NCBI GenBank assembly: GCA_012965455.1
Contig: DTSG01000228.1
Span: 1 to 32,763 of the forward strand
Length of the DNA: 32,763 nucleotides
Direction of reading: 5' to 3'
Origin: Planctomycetaceae bacterium
GTDB taxonomy: Bacteria; Planctomycetota; Planctomycetia; Pirellulales; Pirellulaceae
Notes under the pieces: model-generated
Told to the model about the DNA's origin: nothing
Seen by the model: only the letters and a program-made list of their open reading frames with translations
The model's database searches: none
Shown: one piece after another, positions 29,993-32,763 of the stretch
Layout: each line of letters starts with the position of its first letter
How positions within the stretch are numbered: the stretch's first letter is position 1
Position numbers and translations under genes: made by a program

Positions 29993-30041
29993 GTTTGTTG
30001 CCGTTTAGCACAACCCCGATTCCACCAATAAGGGTTTCATT

Positions 30042-32763
30042 ATGGATCAAGAACGAGCCCGCATTCAGGAAGACCTGCGTGGCGTTATCGATGGCGAAGT
30101 TCATTGCGACGACTTGTTCTTACAATTGTATTCCAGTGATGCCAGCATTTATCAGATCAAACCGCGCGCGGTCATTCGCCCACGGCACGTACAAGATGTT
30201 GTCGCTACGGTTCAATACGCTTCGGAACACGGCATCGCAGTACACGCCCGCGGCGCCGGCAGTGGACTCGCCGGAGAATCACTGGGCAGCGGACTCGTCA
30301 TCGATTTTTCCCATCACATGCGACGGATCATCGGGTTTGACGGTGAATCTGTGCGGGTGCAACCTGGCGTTGTCTACGCGCACCTCAATAAATACTTGGG
30401 GAAGCACAATCGGCTGTTCGGTCCCGACCCCAGCACCGGACAAGTCACGACGATGGGCAGCGTGATAGCGCTCGACAACAGCGGTAGTCACTGGTTGCGT
30501 TACGGCAGCGCTCGAGCGTATGTCGAAGAATTGGAAGTCGTGCTGGCTGACGGTACAGTTTTACGACTAGGTCAAAATAACAATTTGGAAACCCTGTGTG
30601 CGGTCCCTCATCGTCGAGGACTTACTCAGTTCGCCGAGACACCAACCGTGGCGCGATTAGATGATATCCAGCAACGACTCAGCACGATCCTGGCAACCCA
30701 CCACGCCAATATAGCCGAACACACTCCTAAGTCACTCGTGCACCGGTGCGGATACCATTTGAGTAACCTGCGACAGGGCGAGCACCTCAATCTGGCCCAT
30801 TTGATTGCGGGTTCCGAGGGAACTTTAGGTCTGATTACGGAAGCGAAGTTGCGGACCGTTCCGCTGCCCCCACACGTTGGTGTTTTGTTATTGTTCTTTG
30901 ACAAAATGGAAAAAGCAATCCAAGCCTCCGCCCATGCCGTCAACATGGATGTCAGCGCTTGTGATCTACTTGACCGGCGACTGTTGATCCTCGCACGAGA
31001 TACCGACCCGCGTTTCGTACAGACAATCCCCAGTGACGCCGAAGCAATGTTGCTCGTGGAAGTGACTGCCGATACTCGTGCCGAAGTACGCGAGCGATTG
31101 TCAGACATAACCGAGCAAATCCACAAATCGAAACGACTTGCCTTTGCCTCGCGAATCGCACTGGAGCAAGATGAAATTGCCCAAGCTTGGTCGATCACCC
31201 AAAATGTCATCCCGACACTGTATCGCCTCAAGGGAAATTCCCGTGCTATTCCGTTTGTCGAGGACATCGCTGTACCTCCCGCAACGATGCCTACCGTTCT
31301 GCCACAACTTCAAGAAGTATTACGTAAGCACCAAGTGACCGCCTCGATATTTGGACACATCGGACATGGACAATTACATATCCGCCCCTTCCTTGACGTG
31401 AATGACCAAGACGACATCCGCAAACTGCATGCCCTCGCCAGCGAGTTGTATGAACCGGTGGTGCAAGCTCAAGGTAGCATCAGCGGGGAGCATGGTGCGG
31501 GTTTGAGCCGCACTTGGTTTATGCGGAAACAATTTGGTCCCTTGTACGAAGCCTTTGCGGAAGTGAAGCGACTGTTCGACCCGCTGCACATTCTCAATCC
31601 CGGTAAAGTCATCGCCGAGATGCCGCAACCGATCCACAATAACCTCAGACCCGTGACTCACAACGAGCAAAATGCGGAACATCTAACCGACGATGCGCAA
31701 TCCGTTAACCCAGCGCCGAACACTATCGAACTGCAACTCGCTTGGTCACACGAAGAGCTGGCCTACGCCGCTCGAAATTGCAACGGCTGTGCTCGCTGTA
31801 GAACAGAAGACGAAAATTCGCGGATGTGTCCCATCTTTCGCTTCGCACCCCAGGAAGAAGCTAGCCCACGAGCGAAAGCCAATTTAGTGCGTGGCATCAT
31901 CACCGGGCGTATGCCATTGTCGACGGTCAATGATGACGAATTCAAACAGGTCGTAGATCTGTGCGTGAATTGCCATCAATGCCGAATCGAATGCCCTGCC
32001 GGTGTGGATATTCCGCGACTGGTCACCGAAGCCAAAGCTCAATATGTCGCCACCAACGGAATTAGTTTTTCGGACTCACTTTTCACTCGCCTTGATCGCA
32101 CGGCACGCTGGGCCAGTCGATTTAGCCGTTTTTACAATTATGCCATTGCCAATCGAACGCTCCGCTGGATCGCTCAAAAAACCACGGGACTAGCGCAAGG
32201 ACGCAAATTGCCCGCTGTGGCCAAATCGAGTTTTCTAAAATGGGCCGAGCAACAACGACTGGACCGACCTGCGCGGGACGACGGAGACAAAGTTGTCTAT
32301 TTCTCGGATGTCTTCGCGACTTGGTTTGATACCAACTTAGGCAAAGCAGTCGTCAAAACACTGCAGCATAACGGCATCTCTGTCTACGTGCCCACTCAGC
32401 AGTTATGGTCTGCTGCCGCAGCGATCGCTGAAGGCGATGTACAGTATGCCCGCAAGGTTGCTCAAGTCAACGTAGCAATTCTTGCCGATGCAATCCGCCA
32501 AGGCTATACAGTCGTAACCTCCGAACCTTCTGCCGCAATGTGTCTCACCCAAGAGTATCCTGCACTGCTCGATGACGATGATACGGCACTCGTGGCAGAG
32601 CATACGCAAGATATCTGCCATTACCTGTGGAACTTACACCGGCGCGGCAGATTGGAATTAACGTTTCAGCCACAAAATTATCAAGTTGGCTATCATCTGC
32701 CGTGCCATCTACGAGCGCTGCGGGAGCATACACCTGGCGAGCATCTGCTACGACTGCTCCCTG
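30042..32763 (+). CDS. FAD-linked oxidase / 4Fe-4S dicluster oxidoreductase (GlcD-GlpC-like fused protein), partial, runs off window end
   Basis: Manual translation from ATG 30042 stays open to the window end. FAD_binding_4 region (RPRHVQDVVATVQYASEHGIAVHARGAGSGLAG...GPDPSTGQVTTMGSVIALDNSGSHWLRYG), C-terminal FAD-oxidase region (GSEGTLGLITEAKL, FGHIGHGQLHIRPF, ILNPGKV), Fe-S clusters CNGCARC...MCP and CVNCHQCRIECP, then CCG-like YHLPCHLRAL. The ORF track omits it because there is no stop in the window. Confidence 0.93.
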   Translation, partial: MDQERARIQEDLRGVIDGEVHCDDLFLQLYSSDASIYQIKPRAVIRPRHVQDVVATVQYASEHGIAVHARGAGSGLAGESLGSGLVIDFSHHMRRIIGFDGESVRVQPGVVYAHLNKYLGKHNRLFGPDPSTGQVTTMGSVIALDNSGSHWLRYGSARAYVEELEVVLADGTVLRLGQNNNLETLCAVPHRRGLTQFAETPTVARLDDIQQRLSTILATHHANIAEHTPKSLVHRCGYHLSNLRQGEHLNLAHLIAGSEGTLGLITEAKLRTVPLPPHVGVLLLFFDKMEKAIQASAHAVNMDVSACDLLDRRLLILARDTDPRFVQTIPSDAEAMLLVEVTADTRAEVRERLSDITEQIHKSKRLAFASRIALEQDEIAQAWSITQNVIPTLYRLKGNSRAIPFVEDIAVPPATMPTVLPQLQEVLRKHQVTASIFGHIGHGQLHIRPFLDVNDQDDIRKLHALASELYEPVVQAQGSISGEHGAGLSRTWFMRKQFGPLYEAFAEVKRLFDPLHILNPGKVIAEMPQPIHNNLRPVTHNEQNAEHLTDDAQSVNPAPNTIELQLAWSHEELAYAARNCNGCARCRTEDENSRMCPIFRFAPQEEASPRAKANLVRGIITGRMPLSTVNDDEFKQVVDLCVNCHQCRIECPAGVDIPRLVTEAKAQYVATNGISFSDSLFTRLDRTARWASRFSRFYNYAIANRTLRWIAQKTTGLAQGRKLPAVAKSSFLKWAEQQRLDRPARDDGDKVVYFSDVFATWFDTNLGKAVVKTLQHNGISVYVPTQQLWSAAAAIAEGDVQYARKVAQVNVAILADAIRQGYTVVTSEPSAAMCLTQEYPALLDDDDTALVAEHTQDICHYLWNLHRRGRLELTFQPQNYQVGYHLPCHLRALREHTPGEHLLRLLP

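Noticed and set aside
30626-31267. 213-aa minus-strand ORF
   Set aside because: Antisense to the strongly supported FAD/4Fe-4S oxidoreductase; Ser/Arg-rich composition typical of a shadow ORF.
1-32763. Search for CRISPR arrays, tRNA/rRNA, transposases, phage genes or toxin-antitoxin pairs
   Set aside because: No regularly spaced repeats, no tRNA-like fold or rRNA motif recognised by eye, and no mobile-element or defence protein motifs in the ORFs. A tRNAscan-SE, Infernal or DefenseFinder run would be needed to exclude them fully.

Overview
The window looks like an ordinary chromosomal segment of a planctomycete-type bacterium. The support is four Tat-signal DUF1501 proteins, one PSCyt1/DUF1549/DUF1553 cytochrome-like protein, and their gene arrangement. 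I support about 21 protein-coding genes, two of which run off the window edges and are missing from the ORF track: a minus-strand fragment at 1-96 and a large FAD/4Fe-4S oxidoreductase from 30042 to the end. The left two thirds is accessory or catabolic: DUF1501 x4, MlrC/M81 peptidase, esterase, nitrilase, frameshifted threonine-synthase-like gene, Ser/Thr kinase, and an operon of OleA/KAS III-like enzyme, amidohydrolase, TTT transporter and threonine dehydratase. The right third is mostly housekeeping: acnA, dcd, nth, folE. No rRNA, tRNA, CRISPR, phage or transposase signal was recognised, and I see no clear new defence or mobile system. The best second-look items are: (1) a single-unit TctC-TctB fusion; (2) a gamma-glutamyl-GABA hydrolase homologue with its nucleophile Cys replaced by Gly; (3) a one-base frameshift in a G/C homopolymer splitting a threonine-synthase-like gene; (4) an orphan OleA-like condensing enzyme; (5) a membrane zinc-ribbon protein with four CxxC motifs; (6) a perfect 16-bp palindrome in a divergent intergenic region; (7) a perfect 11-bp stem hairpin between convergent genes.
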